A stretch of DNA of 64,000 bases, from the NCBI GenBank assembly GCA_024236495.1, contig JACKKJ010000001.1:558001-622000 (forward strand), given 5' to 3'. Positions 1 through 7,976 of this stretch are shown here, piece by piece. Under the pieces are notes generated by a model that was given only the letters and a program-made list of their open reading frames with translations, did no database searches and had not been told where the DNA came from. Positions within the stretch are counted from its first letter, which is position 1; each line of letters starts with the position of its first letter. This DNA comes from Paracoccaceae bacterium (GTDB taxonomy: Bacteria > Pseudomonadota > Alphaproteobacteria > Rhodobacterales > Rhodobacteraceae). The position numbers and the translations under genes were made by a program.

Positions 1-1030
1 CGCCCCGCGCCACGCGCTGCAAGAGCATTGCCTGGCGCGCCTCGCCGATCAGGTTGCCCGCGTCGTTCGAGGCGGATCCGTCCACCCCGAGACCCACCTT
101 CACGCCACGGTCACGCATCGCGCGGACCGGCGCGATCCCGGACCCGAGACGGCAGTTCGAACAGGGGCAATGCGCCACACCAGTGCGGCTTTGGGCGAAA
201 AGGTCGATCTCGCCCGCGTCGAGCTTGACGCAATGGGCGTGCCAGACATCGTTCCCGGTCCAGCCCAGATCTTCGGCATACTGGCCCGGGCGGCAACCAA
301 ACTGCGCCAACGAATAGGCGATATCCTCGTCGTTCTCGGCCAGGTGGGTGTGCAGCATCACGCCCTTGTCGCGCGCCAGAAGGGCGGCTTCCCGCATCAG
401 GTCACGGCTGACCGAGAAGGGCGAACAGGGCGCCAGCCCCACCCGCACCATCGCGCCCTCGGCCGGGTCGTGGAAGGCATCGACCACCCGCGCCATGTCC
501 TTCAGGATGTCTTCCTCCCGCTCGACCAGCGTGTCCGGCGGCAGGCCGCCCGCGCTTTCGCCGATGGACATGGCGCCGCGCGTGGGGTGAAACCGCATCC
601 CGATCTCGCGCGCCGCGTCGATCGTGTCCTCGAGCCTCGCGCCATTGGGGTAAAGATAAAGATGATCGGAGGTCAGCGTGCAGCCCGACAGCGCCAGTTC
701 GGCAAGGCCGGTCAGCGCCGACACCCGCATCTCCTCGGGCCCGAAGCGCGACCAGATCGGGTAAAGCGTCCTGAGCCAGCCGAACAGAAGCGCGTCCTGC
801 CCGCCGGGCACGGCACGGGTCAGCGTCTGGTAAAGATGGTGATGCGTGTTGACGAGCCCCGGCGTCACCACGCAGCCGCGCGCCTCGACGACCGTGCCCC
901 GCGTCGTCAGCCCCTGCCCGACCGCCGCGACGGTTCCGTCGCGGACAAGCACGTCGCCACGGGCGACTTCGGATCGGGCGGCGTCCATCGTGACGACGGC
1001 CTCGGCGTTACGGATCAGGATTTCGGTCAT
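1..1030 (-). CDS. 8-oxoguanine deaminase / amidohydrolase (3' end outside window)
   Basis: Metal-dependent amidohydrolase, closest in pattern to 8-oxoguanine deaminase and hydroxyatrazine-type aminohydrolases, which hydrolytically deaminate purine or triazine rings in the cytoplasm. The protein begins MTEILIRNAEAVVTMD. It carries the amidohydrolase metal motif in VNTHHHLYQT (about residue 60), then HTHLAEND, HAHCVKLD and VGLGVDGSASND with the late catalytic Asp. The reading frame is open to base 1, so the last roughly 100 residues are missing from the window. Together with puuD and apt it suggests purine salvage and breakdown, though these are not one operon. The exact substrate is inferred from family resemblance. 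Confidence 0.85.
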   Translation of the reverse strand, partial: MTEILIRNAEAVVTMDAARSEVARGDVLVRDGTVAAVGQGLTTRGTVVEARGCVVTPGLVNTHHHLYQTLTRAVPGGQDALLFGWLRTLYPIWSRFGPEEMRVSALTGLAELALSGCTLTSDHLYLYPNGARLEDTIDAAREIGMRFHPTRGAMSIGESAGGLPPDTLVEREEDILKDMARVVDAFHDPAEGAMVRVGLAPCSPFSVSRDLMREAALLARDKGVMLHTHLAENDEDIAYSLAQFGCRPGQYAEDLGWTGNDVWHAHCVKLDAGEIDLFAQSRTGVAHCPCSNCRLGSGIAPVRAMRDRGVKVGLGVDGSASNDAGNLIGEARQAMLLQRVARG

Positions 1031-1175
1031 GCGTTCCCCCTGGTGCCACCCCTTCGGCGGATCGGGAACGGCCCGGCGACAGAAGGGGGAAGGACTCGCC
1101 CGGCCGCACAAGGATAACGGGTCGCACGCCGGCCCGCTACCGGCGCGCGGTGGAAACTGCTTCTTGCGGTTCCAG

Positions 1176-1988
1176 TCAATCGCTTCGGTTCAGCAGCTCC
1201 AGCGCCGCGGCGTGGACCTGCGGGTTGGCCGCGGCGATGGCCTGTCCGCCGCCGTGGGCGGGGCCGCCCTGCCAGTCGGTGACGATACCGCCCGCCGCCT
1301 CGATCACCGCGATCGGGGCCTGGATGTCGTAGGCCGACAGGCCCGCCTCGATCACCAGGTCGACCTGGCCCGCCGCGACGAGCGCGTAGGCATAGCAATC
1401 CATCCCGTAGCGCGTCAGCCGCGCTTGCGCCGCGACACGGCGGAAGGCCGCGCCTTCCTGTGGGGTTCCGACCTCGGGGAAGGTGGTGAAAAGGATCGCC
1501 TCCGACATGGGCCGGGGCGCTCGCGTGGCAAGGCCCCGTCGCCCCCGCGGCCCCACGACCTCGGCCACGCCGAAGCCGCCGACAAAGCGTTCGCCGATGT
1601 AGGGCTGATCAATCACCCCCAGCACCGGGCCGTCTTCGTCAGCCAGCGCGATCAGGACACCCCAGGTCGGCGTTCCCGACATATAGGCCCGCGTCCCGTC
1701 GATGGGGTCCAGAACCCAGGTCAGCCCCGAACGCCCGGCGCTTCGGCCCATCTCCTCGCCGAAGACGGCGTCCTCGGGGCGTTCCCGTGCCAGGATGTCG
1801 CGCATCGCGGCCTCGGCCGCGCGATCGGCCACGGTCACCGGGTCGAAGGCGGTCGCGGCCTTGCTTTCGACCGGCAGGTCGGATGTGCGGAAATGGGCCA
1901 GGGTCTCGCGGCGCGCCGCGTCGGCGATGCGATGTGCGGTCGCAATCGCCGCGCGGCGGCCATCGGGAGAAATCGTCAATCGTGTCAT
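1176..1988 (-). CDS. hisN: Inositol-monophosphatase-family phosphatase, HisN-like histidinol-phosphatase
   Basis: A 270-residue Mg-dependent phosphatase of the inositol monophosphatase fold. The diagnostic pieces are present in order: DPVTVADRAAE (about residue 48), GEEMG (metal-binding Glu) and WVLDPIDGTRAYMSG (the DPIDGT metal and phosphate loop). The RAYMSGTPTWG continuation is typical of the HisN group, which removes phosphate from histidinol phosphate in histidine synthesis. A 3'(2'),5'-bisphosphate or inositol phosphate substrate cannot be excluded from motifs alone. It lies upstream of the deaminase gene on the same strand with 145 bases between, so joint transcription is possible but not obvious. 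Confidence 0.82.
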   Translation of the reverse strand: MTRLTISPDGRRAAIATAHRIADAARRETLAHFRTSDLPVESKAATAFDPVTVADRAAEAAMRDILARERPEDAVFGEEMGRSAGRSGLTWVLDPIDGTRAYMSGTPTWGVLIALADEDGPVLGVIDQPYIGERFVGGFGVAEVVGPRGRRGLATRAPRPMSEAILFTTFPEVGTPQEGAAFRRVAAQARLTRYGMDCYAYALVAAGQVDLVIEAGLSAYDIQAPIAVIEAAGGIVTDWQGGPAHGGGQAIAAANPQVHAAALELLNRSD

Positions 1989-2047
1989 CGTTCCCTCGGC
2001 GTTTCATCGCCGGGGGTAGTCTTCGCGTCCGCGGCCGTCAATGCCCC

Positions 2048-2410
2048 TCAGGCCGCGTCGGACAGAACCTTCGCGAGGTCGAACAACCGCCGGCGCTGGG
2101 CTTCGGGAATCGCGTAGTAAGACCGCACAAGCAGAAGCGCCTCCTTGTCGGCCAGGATGTCGCCCTCCACCTCGTCGACCGGCGCGGCGCGGGAATCCAG
2201 CCCCTCGAAGAAGAACGAGATCGGGACCGAAAGCGCATCCGCGATATCCCAAAGCCGGGACGCGGAAATCCGGTTCATCCCGGTTTCATACTTCTGGATC
2301 TGCTGAAACTTGATGCCCACCTTGTCGGCAAGCTGCTGCTGGGTCATGCCCACCATCCACCGGCGATGGCGGACGCGCTTTCCGACGTGAACGTCAACGG
2401 GATGCTTCAT
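2048..2410 (-). CDS. XRE-family helix-turn-helix regulator
   Basis: A 120-residue cytoplasmic DNA-binding protein. The N-terminal half is a Cro/CI-type helix-turn-helix (MTQQQLADKVGIKFQQIQKYE, about residues 22-42), followed by ISASRLWDIADALSVPISFFFEGL, which is characteristic of short alphaproteobacterial XRE regulators. The C-terminal tail is charged and resembles other members. The start at 2410 is chosen because GGAG lies six bases upstream; the frame stays open for another 234 bases, but without a ribosome-binding site or homologous look. Its targets are unknown. The AT-rich gap upstream is a likely autoregulatory region. Confidence 0.88.
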   Translation of the reverse strand: MKHPVDVHVGKRVRHRRWMVGMTQQQLADKVGIKFQQIQKYETGMNRISASRLWDIADALSVPISFFFEGLDSRAAPVDEVEGDILADKEALLLVRSYYAIPEAQRRRLFDLAKVLSDAA

Positions 2411-2744
2411 TTCTTGCTCCATTCCCAATTTGCACCGCATGCAGCGCATGATAGTTAACAAGCAATTATCGTGCCAAACCCTGGATCCTCCGGCAAAGAT
2501 TGCATATCGGCACCTCCATACAGTCAACCCCCGGAAACAGATCGCCGAAAACGCCGCTTTTGTTAACTCACAGGACTTGACGCCAATCGGGATGATTGGC
2601 CGAAGATTTCTCGCGCTAAGGGAGATTATCGTTTTGCAATTCAAATTGCGAATCTTTCCTCCAAAGAAATTGCAAAATGCGAATACCCCTGACTTGAAAA
2701 CACTGCGTCGCAGCGGCTACTGTCTCGCAACCCTCGGAGGGATC
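2411..2744. other. AT-rich intergenic region between divergent regulator and oxidoreductase
   Basis: About 330 bases without a convincing gene, clearly lower in G+C than its surroundings. It must hold the promoters of the XRE gene (leftward) and the quinone oxidoreductase gene (rightward). A TTGAAA at 2694-2699 followed after 18 bases by TACTGT is a weak rightward promoter candidate. At 2455-2469 there is TTAA-N7-TTAT, one base away from the CtrA consensus TTAA-N7-TTAA. Nothing else is recognised. Confidence 0.4.
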
Positions 2745-3710
2745 ATGAAAAGTCTGCAGATTTCCGCCTTCGGAACCGCCCCCGAACTGGTCCGGGCCGA
2801 TGTCCCCGAACCCGGCCCCGGCGAAGTGCGCATAAGGGTCGCGGCCTGCGGATTGAACTTTGCCGATCTGCTCATGATTGAGGGCAGCTATCAGGACTGC
2901 CCCGCGCCGCCCTTTGCGCTTGGCATGGAAATCGCCGGAATCGTCGACAAGGCAGGTCCGGGGGGCGATGGGCCGCGCATCGGCACCCGGATTGCGGCCT
3001 TCGCGGGTTCGGGGGGCCTTTCGGAATACCTGTGCGTGCCCGCTGCGTCCTGCGTCGAGATCCCGGATGCGATGCCTTTCGAACATGCCGCGGGCTTTCT
3101 TGTTGCTTATGGCACAAGCCATCTTGCGCTGACGCATCGCGCGCGTCTTCAGCCCGGTGAAACGCTCCTCGTCCTGGGCGCGGCCGGCGGCGTCGGCCTG
3201 ACCGCGGTCGAGGTCGGGCGGCTTCTGGGCGCCCGCGTCATCGCCGTCGCGCGCGGGCGCGACAAGCTGGCGGTGGCCGAAAAGGCCGGCGCGCAACACC
3301 TGATCGATGCCGATGCCGACCTTCGGGCAGAGGTCAAGGCGCTTGGCGGGGCCGATGTGGTCTATGACGCGGTGGGGGGCGACATGTTCCAGGCCGCGCT
3401 GCGCGCGACCCGCCCCGAGGGGCGGCTGTTGTCCATTGGCTTCGCCTCGGGCAAGGTGCCGCAGGTTCCGGCCAATCACCTGCTTGTCAAGAACCTGTCG
3501 CTGATCGGCTTCTACTGGGGCGGCTACCTGAAATTCCGCCCCGATCTGCTGGCCGCCTCACTGGGCGAATTGATGCAGTGGTATCGGGCGGGCCGCCTCA
3601 GCCCGCATGTCAGCCACATCCTGCCGCTTGACCGCGCTGAGGAGGGGCTTGCCCTTCTCAGGGACCGCAAGTCGACAGGCAAGGTCGTGATCCGCGTCGA
3701 TCAGCAATAG
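2745..3710 (+). CDS. NADPH:quinone oxidoreductase family protein (zinc-free MDR)
   Basis: A 321-residue medium-chain dehydrogenase/reductase of the quinone oxidoreductase branch, which reduces quinones or enone-type carbonyls with NAD(P)H. The N-terminal GroES-like domain contains CGLNFADLLMIEGSY. The cofactor domain contains the nucleotide loop LVLGAAGGVGLTAVEVG (about residues 143-160) and the DVVYDAVGGDMF segment. The catalytic-zinc ligands of alcohol dehydrogenases are absent. The start follows GGAGG by five bases. Its end overlaps the convergent LysR gene by ten bases. Confidence 0.88.
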   Translation: MKSLQISAFGTAPELVRADVPEPGPGEVRIRVAACGLNFADLLMIEGSYQDCPAPPFALGMEIAGIVDKAGPGGDGPRIGTRIAAFAGSGGLSEYLCVPAASCVEIPDAMPFEHAAGFLVAYGTSHLALTHRARLQPGETLLVLGAAGGVGLTAVEVGRLLGARVIAVARGRDKLAVAEKAGAQHLIDADADLRAEVKALGGADVVYDAVGGDMFQAALRATRPEGRLLSIGFASGKVPQVPANHLLVKNLSLIGFYWGGYLKFRPDLLAASLGELMQWYRAGRLSPHVSHILPLDRAEEGLALLRDRKSTGKVVIRVDQQ

Positions 3711-4561
3711 GCCTGGCAATAGGCAAGGCGCAGTTCTTCCTTCAACGCCTCGACAACCTCGCCCTTTTCGGCGCCCGCATCGTAAAGCCCGATCCGCACG
3801 GCCCCCAGCGGCGGCAAGCCCGTGGCCGGACCGATATCGGCGACATGTTGCGGCAACGCCCCCCGCATCCGTACCGAGACCGCCAGATCTGCGGCGACCA
3901 GCGCCATCGCGGCCTCGTTCGAACGGCCGGTAAAGCTCATTTCCCAGGGGATCCCCGCCGCGTCCAGCGCGGCCTGCGCGATGGGACGGAACCGGCAGAT
4001 CTCCTCGAACCCCAGTCGCACGGGGCGCCCTTGCCCGGCCGTTCCGCCCTCCACCCCGATCCAGACCAGATCGCGCGCCGCCAACTCCTCCCCCTGCGGT
4101 CCGATCGCTTCCTCGGTGGACAGCATCAGGTCCAGTTCGCCGCGCGCAAATGCGTCGCGCATGAGGTCGGTGAAGGAGGAGACCAGGTTGATCCGCACCC
4201 GCGGATAGCGGGCGGCGAACCGTGCGAGGATGCGCGGAATCGCCGGATAGACGATGTCATGCGGCACCCCGAGCCGCAGTTCCCCCTCGTAGGCGCCGTC
4301 GGTCATCCGGCTTAGCGCCTCGTCGTTCAGTTCAAGCATCCGGCGCGCATAGCCCAGAAGCTGCTCGCCCTCCGGCGTCAGGGTCAGCCTGCGTGCGGTG
4401 CGGGCAAAGAATTCCCGCCCAAGCGATTGTTCCAGACGCTTGATCTGCATCGAAACCGCCGACTGCGTGAGGTTCAGAAGCCCTGCCGCGCGGGTGACGC
4501 CGCCGGCTTCGGCGACCGTCGCGAAGGCGCGCAGCGCGGTGAGGTCCAGGTTTCTTGGCAT
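3701..4561 (-). CDS. LysR-family transcriptional regulator
   Basis: A 286-residue LysR regulator. The winged helix-turn-helix is at residues 5-64 (LDLTALRAFATVAEAGGVTRAAGLLNLTQ..., then SAVSMQIKRLEQ), followed by an effector-binding domain starting near GELRLGVPHDIVYP. It is convergent with the quinone oxidoreductase gene (ten shared bases) and divergent from the DUF1127 gene across a 119-base AT-rich gap, so the nearest candidate target is the small DUF1127 gene or itself. No effector can be assigned. Confidence 0.9.
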   Translation of the reverse strand: MPRNLDLTALRAFATVAEAGGVTRAAGLLNLTQSAVSMQIKRLEQSLGREFFARTARRLTLTPEGEQLLGYARRMLELNDEALSRMTDGAYEGELRLGVPHDIVYPAIPRILARFAARYPRVRINLVSSFTDLMRDAFARGELDLMLSTEEAIGPQGEELAARDLVWIGVEGGTAGQGRPVRLGFEEICRFRPIAQAALDAAGIPWEMSFTGRSNEAAMALVAADLAVSVRMRGALPQHVADIGPATGLPPLGAVRIGLYDAGAEKGEVVEALKEELRLAYCQAYC

Positions 4562-4680
4562 ATCACGATCCGTGATGAATCTTGGAACAAATATTCGTTT
4601 TCAAAATTAATCACGAAGCGCGATATCAATCAAGGAAATTCATGGATCACCGAAGGATCATGACAGAAGGAGAATATGAT

Positions 4681-4890
4681 ATGCCTCTCGACCTCGCTCA
4701 CGCCGCCCGCAGCCATCACCGCCCCGGCCTCCTGCGCCGGATCGGCCTGATGTTCGGCCTGGTCCGCCAGCGCCACGCCCTGAAGCAGCTGGACGAACGG
4801 CTTCTCGACGACATCGGGCTCCTGCCGGACGAGGCGCGCGCCGAAGCCGCGCGTCCGGTCTGGGACGTTCCCCGGACCTGGCTGAGGTAA
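4681..4890 (+). CDS. DUF1127 small protein
   Basis: A 69-residue basic protein whose C-terminal half (RQRHALKQLDERLLDDIGLLPDEA in pattern) matches DUF1127, a short domain common in Rhodobacteraceae. Some members are reported to bind RNA and influence sRNA turnover and metabolism. The start at 4681 is preceded by AAGGAG with a spacing of about eight bases; an in-frame ATG at 4660 is possible but has the Shine-Dalgarno inside it. It may be expressed from the same gap that separates it from the LysR gene. Confidence 0.85.
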   Translation: MPLDLAHAARSHHRPGLLRRIGLMFGLVRQRHALKQLDERLLDDIGLLPDEARAEAARPVWDVPRTWLR

Positions 4891-5003
4891 ATCGCGCCAA
4901 AGGTCCGGAAAAACTTGAAATCCGGGGTCGGCTTCCCGATATTTCCGTGCAAGGCGCGGTCCCCGAAGGGCCGCTGCCAAAGGAAACGCAGCAGGAGGCT
5001 TTG

Positions 5004-5777
5004 ATGGCTGAATACGACACGATCCGTGCAGGCCGGCTGGGGACCGGCGCACTTGCGATCGATGAAGGGCTTCGCGCCCATATGAACAAGGTCTACGGGC
5101 TGATGTCCGTGGGCATGGTGCTGACCGCCGCCGCGGCCTGGGCCATCGGCGGCCTGACCGTGACGGATGCGCCCACCGCCTACCAGATCGGGGCCGACCG
5201 CTATCTGACCGACGTCGGCTACGCGCTTTACGCCTCGCCGCTGAAATGGGTGGTGATGTTCCTTCCGCTGATCATGGTCTTTGCCTTCGGCGCGATGATC
5301 AACCGCATCTCGGCGGCCGGCGCGCAGCTTTTCTTCTACACCTTCGCCGCAGCGATGGGTGTCTCGATCAGCTGGATCTTCGCCGTCTTCACCGGCGTGT
5401 CGATCGTGCAGACCTTCCTCGTGACCGCGATCGCCTTCGCGGGACTGTCGCTTTGGGGCTACACGACCAAGCGCGACATTTCCGGCTGGGGATCGTTCCT
5501 GATCATGGGCGTTATCGGCCTGGTCGTCGCCTCGATCGTGAACATCTTCCTCGCCTCCTCGGCGATGCAGTTCGCGATTTCGGTGATCGGGCTTCTGATC
5601 TTCGCGGGCCTCACCGCCCATGACACGCAGAAGATCAAGACGACCTACATCGACCACGCCCAGCACGGCGACAGCGAATGGCTGGCGAAGTCGGCGATCA
5701 TGGGGGCGCTGAACCTCTACCTCGACTTCATCAACATGTTCATGATCCTTCTGCAGTTCATGGGCAACCGCGAGTGA
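5004..5777 (+). CDS. Bax inhibitor-1 / YccA-family membrane protein
   Basis: A 257-residue integral membrane protein with a cytoplasmic N-terminus (about 30 residues, ending in LRAHMNKVYGLMSVGM) and about seven hydrophobic segments. The C-terminal GLTAHDTQKIKTTY plus the ALNLYLDFINMF segment are hallmarks of the BI-1/YccA/YbhL family. In bacteria these are proposed Ca2+ leak channels or FtsH modulators. The start has AGGAGG seven bases upstream. A strong hairpin follows at 5799, so the gene is probably monocistronic. Confidence 0.92.
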   Translation: MAEYDTIRAGRLGTGALAIDEGLRAHMNKVYGLMSVGMVLTAAAAWAIGGLTVTDAPTAYQIGADRYLTDVGYALYASPLKWVVMFLPLIMVFAFGAMINRISAAGAQLFFYTFAAAMGVSISWIFAVFTGVSIVQTFLVTAIAFAGLSLWGYTTKRDISGWGSFLIMGVIGLVVASIVNIFLASSAMQFAISVIGLLIFAGLTAHDTQKIKTTYIDHAQHGDSEWLAKSAIMGALNLYLDFINMFMILLQFMGNRE

Positions 5778-5798
5778 TCGCGTGACACCGCAATGACG

Positions 5799-5825
5799 AA
5801 GGGCCGGGGAAATCCCGGCCCTTTT
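5799..5825 (+). terminator. Rho-independent terminator after the BI-1 gene
   Basis: AAGGGCCGGG (5799-5808) and CCCGGCCCTT (5814-5823) form a ten-base-pair stem with a five-base loop, followed by TT. It lies 21 bases after the BI-1 stop codon. Confidence 0.8.
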
Positions 5826-5867
5826 CATTTGGCGCGCCCGCCCGGGGGAAGGGCCCCTGCAAAGCAA

Positions 5868-5891
5868 AAGGCCGCGCGGTTGCGCGGCCTT
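5868..5891 (-). terminator. Rho-independent terminator after rpmG
   Basis: AAGGCCGCGC (5868-5877) and GCGCGGCCTT (5882-5891) form a perfect ten-base-pair stem around GGTT. Read leftward it is followed by TTTTGCTTT-like sequence, 23 bases past the rpmG stop. Confidence 0.8.
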
Positions 5892-5914
5892 GCTGTCCCA
5901 CGGGACGGCAGATC

Positions 5915-6082
5915 TTACTTGATCTTGCCTTCCTTGTATTCGACATGCTCACGCTTGACCGGGTCGTACTTACGCACGACCATCTTCTCGGTCATGGTGC
6001 GGGCGTTCTTCTTGGTCACATAGAAGTGCCCGGTGCCCGCCGTCGAGTTCAGACGGATCTTGATCGTCGTCGGCTTCGCCAT
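5915..6082 (-). CDS. rpmG: 50S ribosomal protein L33
   Basis: A 55-residue protein starting MAKPTTIKIRLNSTAGTGHF and ending with KYDPVKREHVEYKEGKIK, the standard alphaproteobacterial L33. It lacks the paired Cys zinc ribbon, so it is the zinc-independent form. L33 sits on the large ribosomal subunit near the E site. It is monocistronic, followed by its own terminator. Confidence 0.97.
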   Translation of the reverse strand: MAKPTTIKIRLNSTAGTGHFYVTKKNARTMTEKMVVRKYDPVKREHVEYKEGKIK

Positions 6083-6268
6083 TGTCGTTCTCCTGCTTCG
6101 GACATGGCGCGATCGGCGCAGCCCGCAAATTCCTTGAAGCCCGCCTTTTACGGATGGCGGCGGCAGAGTCAACAGCAAAGCGCGGGTTTCATCCCGCTTT
6201 GCGCGGTCCCGCCGCAGTCCCGTCGCCGCCCCCGATCCGCCTTCGGGGCGAACCCCGGGGGCCAAGAT

Positions 6269-6670
6269 GCGCGGAGGACCTGTAAGCCGGATTCTGTCCA
6301 AGGGGCGGACCCCTCTGGATGACCATTCCTCTTGGCCCGCCGTTACCGGCGCGCTCAAGCTGCCAACCCGGGCCTCTCGGGCTGAAGCGTCCCTGCGGGC
6401 GGTCTCCGTTGCCGGACCGGCCCCCGCGCGAGGCCCCTATTTGGCATTGCTCCCGGTGGGGCTTGCCGTGCCGTCCCTGTTGCCAGGTCCGCGGTGGGCT
6501 CTTACCCCACCGTTTCACCCTTACCCGCGCGGACGCGGGCGGTTTCATCTCTGTGGCGCTTTCCCTCGGGTTGCCCCGGCCGGGCGTTACCCGGCACCGT
6601 CGCCTCATGGAGTCCGGACTTTCCTCGCGGGGCTTGCGCCCCCCGCGGTCATCCGGTCCTCCGCGCGAGG
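6269..6670 (-). ncRNA. rnpB: RNase P RNA, class A
   Basis: Catalytic RNA of ribonuclease P, which matures the 5' ends of tRNAs. On the minus strand the 5' side has GCGCGGAGGACC, which pairs with GGTCCTCCGCGC at the 3' end as helix P1. The universally conserved GAGGAAAGTCCGGACTCC lies at 6609-6626, and the 3' conserved GGACAGAATCCGGCTTACAG lies at about 6280-6299. The length of about 400 bases fits the alphaproteobacterial class A RNA. Exact ends are estimated from helix P1. Confidence 0.96.
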
Positions 6671-6676
6671 CATCAG

Positions 6677-7366
6677 TTAGGCGCGCGCGCCCCCGCCGTC
6701 AACGGGAAAGCGGCGGGCAAGGTCGGCGATGGCCGCGCGATCCTCTGCGGTCTCGGGGCCGGCCGCCCAGGGTCGGAATCGCAGCCGAAAGGCGGACAGC
6801 ACCGTCGCCGCAGGCAGATCGGGATAGCCAAAGGCCCGCGCCGACTCCATGAAGCCTGCCGCGCCGCCCGGCCCCGCCGCCCGCTGCACGGAAGGGTCCG
6901 GCCAGACCGACAACCCCTGCAACGCAAGCCTTCGCCAGTCGAAGCGCGGGCCGGGGTCGCCCTTGCGGCCGGGCGCCATGTCGGAATGGCCGATCACCCG
7001 TTCGGGCGGGATCGACCAGTGCGCCATCACCGCCGCCAGGAGCCGTTCCAGAGCCGACATCTGCGGTTCGGGAAAGGGCCGGTCGCCAGGATTGGCAAGT
7101 TCGATCCCGATCGACCGGGAATTCACATCGCGCACCGCCCCCCAGGAACCGGCGCCCGCGTGCCAGGCGCGGTGTGCCTCGTCGACAAGCTGTTCGGCGG
7201 TGCCGTCGGGGGCGATCAGCCAATGCGCCGACACCTCGGCCGCAGGGTCGCACAGGCGTGCGCGCGCCTCCTCGACCGTGGCCATGGCGGTGTAGTGAAT
7301 GACGATCAGGTCGGGGCGGGCGCCCTCGCGGCGTTCGCCGCAGTTCGGCGAGGGCAGCCCCGGCAC
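6677..7366 (-). CDS. N-acetylmuramoyl-L-alanine amidase, AmpD/AmiD-like
   Basis: A 229-residue zinc amidase of the type 2 fold that cleaves the muramoyl-L-alanine bond in peptidoglycan or anhydro-muropeptides. The first zinc His is in VIHYTAM (about residue 24). The later ligands are in the GHSDMAPGRKGDPGPRF segment (about residues 132-148). A C-terminal helical domain (about residues 165-220) may bind peptidoglycan. No signal peptide is visible, which favours a cytoplasmic recycling role like AmpD. It starts with GTG two bases after the stop of the upstream lipoprotein gene, so the two are probably co-translated. Confidence 0.88.
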   Translation of the reverse strand: MPGLPSPNCGERREGARPDLIVIHYTAMATVEEARARLCDPAAEVSAHWLIAPDGTAEQLVDEAHRAWHAGAGSWGAVRDVNSRSIGIELANPGDRPFPEPQMSALERLLAAVMAHWSIPPERVIGHSDMAPGRKGDPGPRFDWRRLALQGLSVWPDPSVQRAAGPGGAAGFMESARAFGYPDLPAATVLSAFRLRFRPWAAGPETAEDRAAIADLARRFPVDGGGARA

Positions 7367-7368
7367 GT

Positions 7369-7950
7369 TCAGCCGTGGACTTTCTGGAATGGCGTCGGAT
7401 CCCAGGTGCAGGCAAAGCCGTCGCCATCGGGATCAAGGTTCTTGCGGTCCTTTTCCGGTCCGCCCGCCTTGAGGAAGGCGAGTTGCGCATCCTCGGGCGA
7501 CTGGTAGCGCGCGCAGGCCCGCTCGCTGTTGGACAGCGCAAGACCGCCCCGCTTGTAGTAGGGCTGGCCAAGACGGCTCGGCGCATTCAGCGCATAGGAA
7601 ATCAGGTTGGGCGCCGACGTCGCCGTGCGTTCGGGCAGCGCCGTCGGCGCGATCTGCTGATACTGCGCGCGGTTCTGGGCGATGCGTTCCTTGTCGCTTT
7701 CGATCGTCTCGCGCGACGAAACGGCAGAGAAATCCTGTTCGTCGGAAATCCCGACATGGCCGGCCGCGGCCGGATCGCCGGCGGCCTCCGCAAGGGCGGC
7801 TTCCGTGGCGGTGTCGACAGGGGCGGGCCCGGCCTGATAGGTGCGCTGATAGTCGGCATAGCTCTGCCCGGTCGTCGCGGGCGACGCGCAGGCACCAAGT
7901 ACGGCAAGGGCGGCAAGGGCGGCAAGGGCGGCAGGTAGACGCATTCTCAT
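7369..7950 (-). CDS. Lipoprotein with C-terminal excalibur-type calcium-binding motif
   Basis: A 193-residue predicted lipoprotein. The N-terminus MRMRLPAALAALAALAVLGAC is a signal peptide with lipobox LGAC, so Cys21 would be lipidated. The C-terminus contains LDPDGDGFACTWDPTPF, the DxDxDGxxC pattern of the excalibur calcium-binding domain. The middle (about residues 25-130) is low-complexity and unassigned. Its gene abuts that of the amidase, suggesting a shared cell-envelope role. Translation probably starts at the first of two in-frame ATGs. Confidence 0.75.
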   Translation of the reverse strand: MRMRLPAALAALAALAVLGACASPATTGQSYADYQRTYQAGPAPVDTATEAALAEAAGDPAAAGHVGISDEQDFSAVSSRETIESDKERIAQNRAQYQQIAPTALPERTATSAPNLISYALNAPSRLGQPYYKRGGLALSNSERACARYQSPEDAQLAFLKAGGPEKDRKNLDPDGDGFACTWDPTPFQKVHG

Positions 7951-7976
7951 CCCCGAAAAACTGGTTCGATGCGCGA

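Noticed and set aside
1031..1175. tRNA-like or terminator signals between the deaminase and hisN genes
   Set aside because: A small GCCGG/CCGGC stem is present, but no cloverleaf, T-loop consensus or T run was found.
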